DNA from: Sipunculus nudus
Lineage: Eukaryota; Annelida; Sipuncula; Golfingiida; Sipunculidae
Length of the DNA stretch: 64,000 nt
NCBI GenBank assembly: GCA_026874595.1
Contig: CM049311.1
Location: 4,503,676-4,567,675, forward strand
Direction of reading: 5' to 3'
Shown: positions 31,992-43,200 of the stretch, one piece after another
Numbering within the stretch: the first letter of the stretch is position 1
How the letters are laid out: the number at the start of each line of letters is the position of its first letter
Notes under the pieces: generated by a model
Databases searched by the model: none
What the model saw: the letters and a program-made list of their open reading frames with translations, nothing else
Told to the model about the DNA's origin: nothing
Translations under genes and position numbers: made by a program

Positions 31992-33659
31992 ATGATGACA
32001 CAGTGTTTTCCATCTTCGGCAGGTTGGCTTGGCCATATACAGATCGAGATGCCGTTTTTATCTAAACAGACCTGGCTGTGCGTTTGGCTTCATTTCTGTG
32101 TGACTTTCTGTAAGGGAATACAGTTACGAGGCACAGTGGAAGTATCACCCATAACAGGTCGCCCAAAAGATAGACCACATGTTCCATATACCAAAATAAA
32201 TGATAACGCGTCAACTGAATCAGCTGTGGCCACAGTGAACGGCCCACAGATGGCAACTGACGGGGTACAGAGGGTTCTTGAGATTTTTCCTGGTGAAGAA
32301 AGTATTACAGCTTCTGAACGACTGAATTTAACTTTACATGAAGCAATCCAGGAAACCTCAACGAGCAGTTACATGCACGTTCTTGAAAAAGAGAGATCGC
32401 AAAGCACAGACAGGACTGCGACATTGCATGAGAACGAGGCAACTCGCCAAAATGAGGCCAGAAAACAGAACCAGGCAACGTTTAGGACAACAGAAGTTGC
32501 AAACAAAGGGTACATGAATAATTCAAACAGAAATATGTCTACAGAAGAGATACCAGGTCACAAGGACCCTTTGGCAATCATACACACTGGTTCTATGAGC
32601 GCTAAACAATACAAATATTTATCATTAAGTATAAGTCTGGTAGGTAACACAGTCGTTGCCCTTACAGGTGTAACGGGAAATGTTATCATTTTTGTCATTT
32701 TCATTAGAAACAAAACAGAAATGATTTTGCAGAACTATTTAATAGCACTATGTGTATCAGATTCCTTAAGCTTGCTAGCAAACATATGGTACACAATTTC
32801 GAAAATTGCAGGATTGTTTGACGAACTGCTTGGATCTAATCTGCACGCGTTTACCTTTCCTCTAGTTGTATACATGTACCCGACAGCCGTGCGTTTGTCC
32901 CTCATGTACATAACTCTAGTTTCGGTGGAGCGTTTCGTGGCCGTTTTGTGGCCGTTCGATGTTCAGGACTTTGCTTTCAGGCGCCATCCCAAAAGAATCA
33001 TTATCGTAATGTCACTAATTATCGCCCTGTCTCACATCCCTCAACTTTTCAAATATACACCGACATGGGTGGTTGAACCAAAGTCCAATCGTTCTCGTTT
33101 GATCAACCCTCCATCTGACTTCTTCAAATCTTCTGGGAAGTTCTACTCTCTTTTTATGACCATTTCAACCATTGTGTTCCTGCAGGTACCAATTCTTGTA
33201 ATCTTATTCTCGAGTGTTGGGATCGCTTTCGAACTCAGAAAGGCTAAAAAGCGCCGAGAAGGCATCCAAGCCAGTAGTAAAACCAGTTTGAAAGAGAAGG
33301 AAGCCACTCGTGTTGTTCTGATACTTGCTATATCTGGAGCTGTGTGCGTTATTCCCGGCACTTCTGTATACATCGTGAACATTTTGAATCCAAACTTCGG
33401 GTTTTATCGTCAGGAGCATTTCTTGTATATCTCTATATTAGAAATTAATTCGCTTCTCACCATGGTTAATTCGTCAATCAATGCAATCATCTATCTAACC
33501 TGCAACTCACAGTTTCGTGAAAAGGCAAAGGCATTATGTTGTACACACTGGATGCGGGGAAATAATCCTACATTCACTGATGCTGCTAAATCGGGTCGCA
33601 CTGAATCAAGTAAATACGTCAAGAGAACGAATTTGGAAGGAACCAAAGAAAAAAACTAA
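31992..33659 (+). CDS. class A (rhodopsin-like) GPCR, invertebrate peptide-receptor type
   Basis: A 555-codon uninterrupted frame for a plasma-membrane G-protein-coupled receptor. A hydrophobic signal peptide lies at about residues 28-41, so Met20 (32049) may be the true start, giving 536 residues. Residues 45-205 are a Thr/Ser/Asn/Glu-rich ectodomain with N-glycosylation sequons at N72, N112, N176 and N181. Seven membrane segments lie near 212-238 (TGN, N230), 248-270 (D257), 287-314, 335-353, 385-412, 438-464 and 477-501. E313-R314-F315 stands for DRY, C452-V-I-P455 for CWxP, and N497-A-I-I-Y501 for NPxxY. Helix 8 ends in a Cys pair (516-517), a likely palmitoylation site. The usual Cys at the top of TM3 and its ECL2 partner are both absent. 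The general type resembles FMRFamide-receptor-like orphan receptors; ligand unknown. Coding region intronless. Confidence 0.9.
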   Translation: MMTQCFPSSAGWLGHIQIEMPFLSKQTWLCVWLHFCVTFCKGIQLRGTVEVSPITGRPKDRPHVPYTKINDNASTESAVATVNGPQMATDGVQRVLEIFPGEESITASERLNLTLHEAIQETSTSSYMHVLEKERSQSTDRTATLHENEATRQNEARKQNQATFRTTEVANKGYMNNSNRNMSTEEIPGHKDPLAIIHTGSMSAKQYKYLSLSISLVGNTVVALTGVTGNVIIFVIFIRNKTEMILQNYLIALCVSDSLSLLANIWYTISKIAGLFDELLGSNLHAFTFPLVVYMYPTAVRLSLMYITLVSVERFVAVLWPFDVQDFAFRRHPKRIIIVMSLIIALSHIPQLFKYTPTWVVEPKSNRSRLINPPSDFFKSSGKFYSLFMTISTIVFLQVPILVILFSSVGIAFELRKAKKRREGIQASSKTSLKEKEATRVVLILAISGAVCVIPGTSVYIVNILNPNFGFYRQEHFLYISILEINSLLTMVNSSINAIIYLTCNSQFREKAKALCCTHWMRGNNPTFTDAAKSGRTESSKYVKRTNLEGTKEKN

Positions 33660-34018
33660 AGCTTTTCATCCCTTCTAAAATCCATAAAGCCCTTTCATTG
33701 TCCGATTTTTATTACGCCAAATCAGCCGACATGAAGGTGTCAAAACACATGGCCAATTTCGAGACATGCGTTAAAACATATTAAAAAATAGAAGTACCTC
33801 GCTAGATCGCATACTTCCGCAAAAACAAAACCGCCTAACTGGTTGAGGCCCATCATCCATGTTGTCAAAATGTATTTCCTTATTTCCTGTCCTCAGCCAA
33901 TATATCTTCCTTTGCAAAGTGTTGTGGGATTGTTTTCTGTATCCTGCAAACAACCAATTAAACCAAATACCAAAAACAATCAAACAACCAGAAACATAGC
34001 CTCTTTAGCAATAATATA

Positions 34019-34024
34019 AATAAA
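34019..34024 (+). terminator. candidate polyadenylation signal for the GPCR
   Basis: AATAAA 360 nt after the stop codon, the first canonical hexamer seen on the plus strand in this 3' flank. Confidence 0.4.
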
Positions 34025-34121
34025 AATACTCATTGTACAAAAAGTAAATGATCATTTGTCAGTTGAGATGTTATTCGCTTAAACTATTTATAACCAACTT
34101 CAGTGGAAACATCTTATTTTT

Positions 34122-34122
<1 letters not shown>

Positions 34123-34165
<43 letters not shown>

Positions 34166-34176
34166 TTATTTTTTTG

Positions 34177-34212
<36 letters not shown>
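34123..34212. repeat. TA and TG microsatellites
   Basis: TA tract 34123-34162, a 15-bp spacer, TA 34177-34189 and TG to 34212. Confidence 0.95.
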
Positions 34213-34549
34213 ACCGGATATACTGCCGTCAGTTTCGGTTGTTATATATTTGTTGTGGTCTGTGTACGTGCAAGTATGTGCACACTGTGGTATAATTTGT
34301 CAGCAGAGCGCCAACGCTGTAATCACCTTTGTCCCGATATTTAATTTTACGTCAATTTATGATTTGTCTTCAATTTCAAGGTATAATTATATGAATTATG
34401 TAGTGGTAAGCGTTATATTTGATATAGGTAATACTATCCAGTGCTTATAGGTTTTTGTGATACATTGGATAAAATTACTTAGTTATTATTAATATTGTTC
34501 ATTTCATATAACTAGTGTACCTGGTTTTGCCGCCAAGTATCCAGATTAA

Positions 34550-35112
34550 CGTCACTTGGCAGGCAACTTTTGAACTGGAGAGTTCAATGTCATGTATTTC
34601 TCTCTTTCCAGGTACGTAATTTTCAGTGTATTATTGAATTAGTGTGTCAATGTTAATTCGGTAGAGTAGGCCAGTTAGTGAAGTTTCATAATAACGGTAA
34701 TGTTATCATACACGTACTATATTGGTAAAAACGTAAACTATTGGCCAAATGTGGTCGTCTGTAATATCGTTAACTATTCATTAGAGTATGTCAGTCATTA
34801 TATTTTCATAATAATGGTAATATCATGATAGTTATTATTACACGCTAACTTTGCTAGATGTGGTCAGAAAGTCTGATTTATTTATGACCAAAGGTGGTCA
34901 TCCGATCAGTAATAATGTTCTCATTGTGTAAACACAATGTAAGTGCCGCACATTGTGTTAGCGATATAGATAAGTGTAGATTCTGAAAACTGAGTATATT
35001 CTGTGTATATTTCCTATTGTACATTTTATCGCCGTCTTAATTGTATATGTGACTTGCATGGCAGGCAACTTTTGCACTGGACTGTTCAATGTCATTTGTT
35101 TCTCTTTTCAGC
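34550..35112. repeat. two nested direct duplications
   Basis: A 55-bp block beginning GGCAGGCAACTTTTG and ending in a pyrimidine-rich TTTCxCTxTTxCAG is at 34558-34614 and 35061-35110. Between them, an imperfect tandem pair (TTTCATAATAAxGGTAAT at about 34684 and 34804) has a period of about 120 bp. Confidence 0.7.
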
Positions 35113-35758
35113 ACATTAAACCTGTATAGCACATTATATGTTGTGCTTCGGATGTTGTTTGTGACTGAGAGACATGATCTGTATGTGCGGCCCACTACCC
35201 CAGTAATTTTCCTTACCACCCCTGGTGCGACAACTACTGTTACATACATGTATATATATATACGCACCAATAAAAGGAAGTATGAACCTTTGAAACAATA
35301 AAACGGTGAGAAATCAGGATGAAAGACATTTATTTATATAGATTATCTAAGTGATATTTATAGGTTCCTCTCTGACAGCATGCACAGACAGTTATATAAC
35401 CATCTAGTCACTCACTGGCAGTTTTGTCATTACTAGAATTACCGTCATGGGATCCATAGATAGATGACGCAGAAACATCCAGTTGTTTAATAAATATATT
35501 GTTGATGGTTTCTGTAAGTGACGTTTTGGGACGTGTAGATGTCGTAATTTGATAATAATTGATAATAATATACATGTTCTCGTGATATACGAAGGTCAAT
35601 CTGTAACAGACATTCATTATTTAGGAGAAGACTTATATGAGAAGATTTATTTACAGGTCGTTATATCAATAACTTGAGTGCTTTGAGAAACTAATTAGTC
35701 ATGAAATGCCTGCAGAAAACCTATTTAAGTTCTTTCTGTACAACATAGAAATGCTCCA

Positions 35759-35800
<42 letters not shown>

Positions 35801-37619
35801 TAATTAAAACGTATGACTCTAATACATGTGTCATATCCCAAGCGCTGTTTATATTCTATATATTTTGTATTTATTTTCTTCTGTTGTGTTTAACCTCAAC
35901 TTCAGTGGTTCTGCTATTAAATCTGTTGTAATGGCTTCATGTGCATTTTCATTATGTGATCTGCTTTCTGTGAATCCAGTGAGGAAAAAATGTGGGTTTG
36001 TGCATCTCAAAACGTGAAGCAAACAATAACCCTCGAAACTTTGCCTCTCCCCTATTTACATAGAATATATTTAACAACATATTCACGTACACATACCATG
36101 CTGATGTATGATGATAACAGTTTATGATTCGATGAACTTCGGTATCAACCTATAGATTCAATTAAGGCCTGACATGTATCTTTTTATTTTGAGCCGGTCA
36201 AAAATATCAGCGAAGCAAAGAGTAAACAAACATCCATCCATGTGTAATGTATAACGTGAACGATGAATTCGTGTGGGTTCAAACGGAAAGCGTAAATTAA
36301 ACAATATAAAAACTCTACTTTTACTTCTTGAACTCCACATGAATACTCACTCTATTTTGCACACGGCACACTTTTCAGGCCGAAAACACTTATTCAACTA
36401 GTAAACACTCAGAGACCGCATATCTCCACTAACAGTCTGGATCGGAAGATACAGAATATCACTAGATCCCAGAACAAACTTTGGTGTATATATATACGGT
36501 ATATAAGTATAAATATATAAATAATCGTTTTAAAAAAATGTGTGCCACGGTTCAGCAACTCGAAATTTGTGTCACAATTAGATTTGTTGCCAATTAGAAC
36601 AAAGGCGGTTCAAATTAGATCACACCTGTGCATATTGCAGGCGGTGGATACTTTCATCTCGTTTGGAAATTTCGATTCAAGGGTTTCTCTAATACTATCG
36701 TAAATGAGGACTTTCTCCCTTGCACAATCTAAACTAAAAATGCCTTATCAGCTAGGTTCACGGTCCTCAGTGGTTTTCTGTTGATCTTTAAATGAATTAT
36801 TCAAATTTAGAATCAGTTCAGCTTATGAAAATAAATGTTTATACCTGTATATGTATATATATACGTAATATATGTTTCATCCATGTTACATATATATTCT
36901 GCTGTAAGCTCTGTTAACAATTTATTATCATTTACATAAAATGATTTATTTATTATAATTGATTTGCAAATAATCTCACTATGATAAGATTATAATACCT
37001 GTTGTGGACACATATGCAAACTCTTTTATATATCCATTTTCCTCACCCCACCCCGCTCCCCAACACATATACACAAACACAAGACCTTCCCTCTGTAGGG
37101 GATTGAGAGTTTGGACTGGTTGAATTGGTGGTAGAGAGATAATAGCAGATACGGCACGGGAACTGGTCCAGTACTGGCCTTGGCTGGATGATAGAAGATA
37201 CAGGCCAGTCATCACTGCAGTAATGTATTTACAATCTTGACAGCCGAGTTAGAAGCTATATAGTAGACCGACCAGACGGACAATGGTCTAAAATTATGTA
37301 TGGTTTAAAGAGCGTGCTTTGTGGGTCATCTGCATCCACAATGTCACAATTACCACTTTATTTTCAATAGTTGTTATTTTTTAAAATAAATTCGATTAAG
37401 AATATTAAAATAAGAATGTTTAATGATAAAATATAAATCATTAAATGTTGCCATCCACATTTCTTTCATAGATTGATCTAAATTCTGTACATTGTTTTTT
37501 TTTAATATTTTGCGATACCAGTTTTAACTTACAACGGCGCTATTTTTTATTTAAACGGTTTTCTTACACTCTTTATTCCAATGTATCATTTCAATCGTGC
37601 CTATGTGTATTTGTGTGTG

Positions 37620-37750
37620 TGTGGGGGGGGGGGGGGGGCAGGCGCGGATCTAGGGTATTTTGCAGGGAGGGGTCAACGGGTGTCATGCATAAAATTGACC
37701 ATCTCCCCCCCCCCTGTCATGCATAAAGAGGAAGGGGGGGGGGTTCGACT
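37620..37750. repeat. G/C-run repeat related to the 10998 element
   Basis: Poly-G, then CAGGCGCGGATCTAGGG and TTTTGCAGGGAGGGGTCAA, then GTCATGCATAAA twice. The start matches 10998-11060 over about 60 bp. Confidence 0.6.
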
Positions 37751-38296
37751 TCTTATCGGAGTGTTCTGATTGGGTAGTGTGTGTTTATTCGGGACTGAGG
37801 GGTGGGGGGCAAGGTAGGGTAGACACATATAGACTAGACCTCATGTTCATGATACAGGGCGACCATTTGCATATCTCTATGCCCAAGTGTTAGGTTCCAT
37901 GGGAATTACATGTCGCCCTAGATAGAGGCACACATCCCGTGTTACAGTACCAGTGTGCGGCTACAGACACCGTATCACTCAGCACCAACACGACGTCTGA
38001 CCTCGTTACAACGTACGGGAGATCCTACGTCACACACTTAGAACGCACAATGTGACTTAAAGTGTTGTTTAAAGTGCTACCAATACGTATACCACGTGCA
38101 GTTAAAGGTTGAAACTAAAATATAAACGACCATTGTAGCTACTAGTAACACAAACTCGTGTGTTATTAAGAGTTCACGCGGGAACGTTTTACTCAGATAA
38201 CACAGCAGTATCGGTCGACTGACAATGGACCAGGCCCTTGAGTGTTTGATCTCGTATTTTATGTCTTGAAGATATAAAGCTTCAACCACTGTCAAC

Positions 38297-38357
38297 ATGG
38301 CAGTTGTTTTGACGGCTCTAGTATTCCTTTGGGTTGGATTAAGTACAAGCTATGGCG
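38297..38357 (+). CDS. CUB gene exon 1: signal peptide
   Basis: Encodes MAVVLTALVFLWVGLSTSYG, then a consensus donor G|GTGAGTT in phase 1. AACATGG is a good start context. The hydrophobic run and small residues near the end fit a cleavable signal peptide. Confidence 0.8.
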
Positions 38358-38703
38358 GTGAGTTAAAACATAGTCATTATTGATTTTACTTATTTTATTT
38401 TAGGTTACATGTATGTGTTAGTTACATTCCCACCTCGTACTGCACGCCAAATAGCCCTCCAGGGCGTTGGTATTCTTGTTTGCTCCGAAAATGCGTGAAT
38501 AACACGGTATTCCATGCACCGATACACATAGATCTATGCTGGCTCTTATAATACACGCCTAATTACTAGTACGTATCTGTTTATAGTTTAAGTATGACGT
38601 AAGTGTTAGATTACAGCTCAGCATAACAGTGTAATCATATAAACACACGTATCCTAAAAATGCTTACAACACAGTGTATAGTTTGCATATACCTTTTTAT
38701 CAT

Positions 38704-38742
<39 letters not shown>

Positions 38743-39347
38743 AGTGCGATTTGTAAATAAGTATGTTATTTACCAGTTAATATAGGTGATTTGCGTCAGC
38801 TGGTGTTCTGCGCAGTCTGCCTGAATGCCTTCCACAATAATGGTGAATTTATCTCAGGGATGGTCCCTTTCCACCATTAGACGCCTCATAAAAAGCATAC
38901 CTGATTTATGTGTCAGTATTTGACAGATTACATACAGAGAGAATAAAAAAAACATTAATATTTTTCACTTATGTCATATGCAAACATCAAGAAAACTCTC
39001 GCGGTTTATTGGGCAAATGTTAAACGTAAAGTACGTTGGAGGAGTTAGGCCTTGTTTTGTGGCTGTAAACCGAGGATAATTTATAATAATCAAGCTATTT
39101 GGTACTATTGAAGTCACGAGTGTACTTTGCACCAATGCAGTCATGTATAAATATATCCAAGGTGGCATCGAAACGCCGCGTGCATAATAGGCCTACATTT
39201 TCGGGATTTTTTACCCTTTCATTCGAAAATAAAATTTCTTTGATATGTTGTAGATCGTACAGAAAACAGGGCCGCAGGGGGCCATGCCCCCCCCCCCCCG
39301 GGTCGCATCTAGAACTCGCCGTCCTCTCGGAATTTCACTTAATCTAA

Positions 39348-39400
<53 letters not shown>

Positions 39401-40196
39401 TAAATTGCCTTTGCTATCAGTGGAGGATCCAGAGGGGACTCCTAAGCTTCGCCCCCCCCCCCCGTTGAGCTGCTATATCTCTCATTTTATCTAATATCCG
39501 ATTTTCGTGATTAATTTCGTTTTTCATATTTCTTGTTATGAATAAGCAATTAAACTTTATTTAAGTATATGCAGTTTATTACTTTCAAATTTATTAGTTG
39601 AATATAAGGATATTTATGAACAGCTGCAGAACAACTGCAGATCGATCAAGCACAGGCCCTGGTTGTGGTTGACCGTGAACAATCTTACGGCTCCTCTGGT
39701 GATACCGGTACTCGAACTCGCGATCTGTGCTCTTAAGAGTGCTGTGTGCTGTCAAGACCACGGAACCCGGCAAAATGCAAAGTTTAACATAAGAATTCAA
39801 CTTATGAGTTATTTCACTACGAGCATTACATTTAAAAGATAATATATTGCAAGTTACAAACGTAATTGCGCCTTTGCGTCATTGACTTGTTTGAAAACGA
39901 CTGAAATTTTATATTCAAATTTTGAAGAAATATAAATATAAAATATTGAACCTCTATACAGTTTGACTACATAACGCAGAGACATAAGGGAACAAAAAAT
40001 CCTCATATTTTTGTGAAAATTGCCTCAAAATGTCTTCTTTCCATTGTATATTCCAAAAATTTCCCAATATGGGAAGGGGATATACCCCCTCCCATACCCC
40101 CCCATGTACCTGTAACTAACCTCAGTAAAGCCATGGTTCATAATTGAAAATAAAAAAATTATATATATTTTCATAAACTAAAATATATAACGTAAA

Positions 40197-40229
<33 letters not shown>

Positions 40230-43200
40230 TACTTATATATACTTTTCATAGTACCATTACATGCATATTAGCGCCCCTACCACCCCCCCGCCACCTCCCT
40301 GTTTTCGAATTTCTGGATCCGCCACTGATCATGGCCCCCTCCCCTCCCTCAATCTTGACTACGCCCCCGCAGAAAATGTGAAAAAAATTAAGTGATTTTA
40401 AGAAAAAAAAATCAAGTATCATTAGCTTTTTTTTGGGGGGGGGGGGGACAAACTTCCATACATTGAAAAGCCAAGGTACCACTTATCATAGGTATTGGTA
40501 TAACATATGATCCCGCGGGTATATATTTACAGTACACGTATGCAAATCTTACAAGTGTCATTACAATACTAATATATGTGTATTATGCGATGACCTTTGA
40601 CTTTCACCAGGATAACAGGGGTCAGCGGTCGGGCCTGATCTGAGGATATAATTGGTAGAGCTGTTCTCGTACCCCTCATAAAGCTGACACGATCTCCTGG
40701 TGAAATACAATAGTACACCACAACAACAGAGCGTGACAGGGCCCAGGTTAGTCTAGCCAATGAACGATTTTTAGCTCAGCTGACTTTCAGTCATGGGGGG
40801 TTTGTCCGTTGTCCTTCCGTCTGTCCGTCCGGCCGTCCTGTCGGCCGGCCGTCCGTTAGCAGGGCACAAATCGTAACTGTAGGGGCTAGGGTCATGAACT
40901 CTATGCAGTCTTAGAAGTTGTAAAAACATCTCCTTGCAAACCTGAAATTAGGTCACTGCGACCTATATTCTCGAAGTCAACGGGTGTGTTTGCACCCCAA
41001 GAAATAATTCTTTTAGCCAAAATTTTCATCCTAAACCTTCAAACTTTCACATACAGCTCGCCTACCAATAGGGAAAGAACCATAATTATTTTGAGGTCAC
41101 AAGGTCAAAGGTTAAGGTCACAGGACCCACTTCTTTGAAAAGCCTGTGGATGCATTTTAAGCCAAGCTTTTCATCCCAAATTTTCCAATTGCGCATTCAG
41201 CTGAGTTGCCAGTATGGGGAGAGCATAAATGAATTTGGGGTCACATGGTCAAAGGTCAAGGTAACAGAGGCCATCTGTTCACAAATTAGTTTCCAGATGA
41301 TAACTCCAGTTTAGTTTGACATAATGGCTTCAAACTTAACTATGTATGACTCACCACTAAAGTAAGAGCCGTGTCGCGTGTGGGGTCCAACAGTCAAAGG
41401 TCAAGGTCACAGGACTCATTTCTTTAAAAAGAATGCATATGCATTGAAGCCAAACTTTTCATCGCAAATCTCCCATCGTCAAGATATTGCTAATCTACCA
41501 ATAGGGGAAGATTCTGTTCAATTTTAGGGTCAAAGGTCAAGGTCACAGTACCCACTTATTTAGAAAGATTGTGGATGCATTTTAAGCCAAACTTTTCATC
41601 CCAAATCTTCCATCTTGCACATATAGCTGAGCTGCCTATAGGGGAAGAACCTGATTGATTTGGGGGTCACAAGGTCAAAGGTCATCATCACAGGGGCCCA
41701 TCTGTCCACATATTTGTTTCTGGATGATAAAACCATTTTGGATTGACATATTGGTTTCAATTTTGACTTATAATGACCCACCAATAACGTAAGAACCCTT
41801 TTGATTATGGGGCCATAAGGCCAAAGGTCAAGGTCACAGGACCCAAAATCTTTAAAAAAAAAAATGTTGCTGTATTTTTAGCGAAACTTTCTGTCCCAAA
41901 CCTATCTTCCAGATGTAGCTCACCTGCCAATATTGGAGGCAACTTATGGATTTTTGGGTCACAAGGTCAAAGTTATAGGTCATGGGTGCCATCCATCCAC
42001 ATATTAGTTTCCAGATGACAACACCAGTTTGGTTTAATATATTGATTTCTAAATTGACTTATATATGGCCCACCACTGAAGTAAGAACTGTTGATTCTGG
42101 AGTCATGAGATCAACGGTCTAGGTCACAGGACCCACTAGTTTAGAAAGATTGTGGCTGCATTTTAAGCCAATCTTTTCATCTCAATCCTTCCATCATCAT
42201 CATGTGGTGTACCTGCCAATAGGGGAAGTTTCCTTTTGATTTTGGGGTCATAAGGTCAAAGGTTAAGGTCACTGGGCCCATCCATTCACAAATTGGTTTA
42301 TGGATGATATCTCAAGTTTAGGTAGACGGGTTGGCTTCAAACTGATCACAGGACCAATATTTTGGAAAATCTAATAAACATATATCCTTATAGACAATTA
42401 CAGCTGAGCGTCGAGACCCATGGGTCCCTAGTTTATCACAAGACTCTTAGCTTTCTGCATTTCTTTTCTTTCAGGTGTTGCAGTTTTTACCTAATAAAAA
42501 TATTGGACTTAGACTTTTTACATTTGCATATCTATAAATCTTATATGATGGCCTGAACATTCCTTTTGAATTGTTTTGGATATTAATTACTTTAACATCC
42601 TTTGGAGAATTTGCCACTTGTTTGGTCTCAAAATGGAGGATGTGTGATATCAAATGCCAAACTTGTCAGAAATCCATTATGTCTGCCAGTTAGCCACCTT
42701 TGAAATCCTTTTGTCAGTGCAGTTTGTGATTTTTCTTCAATGTTTGAAAGATTGTGGATGCATTTTAAGCCAAACTTTTCATCCAAAACCTTCCATCTTG
42801 TACATATAACTTAGCTGCCAATAGGGGAAGAAACTGAATGATTTAGGGGTCACAAGGTCAAAGGTCATTGTCACAGGGCCCATCTGTCCACATAATTGTT
42901 TCTGGATGATAATCCAGTTTGGATTGACATATTGGTTTCAATTTTGACTTATATATGACCCACTAATAATGTAAGAACCCTTTTGATTTGGGGGGCATAA
43001 GGCCAAAGGTCAAGGTCACAGGACCCACTTCTTTAAAAAGATTGTTGATGCATTTTTAGCCATCATCCAGATGTTGCTCATCTGCCAATGGTGGAATTAA
43101 CTGATGGATTTTCGGGTCACAAGGTCAAAGTCGGCCATGGGGGCCATCAATCCACATATTAGTTTCCAGATGATAACACCAGTTTGGTTTAATATATTGG

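Larger units (their letters stand above)
34025..38040. other. spacer between the GPCR and the CUB gene
   Basis: No gene supported. It contains microsatellites (34123, 35765-35798), duplicated segments at 34550-35110, and a G-rich repeat at 37615-37750 sharing sequence with 10998. Confidence 0.55.
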
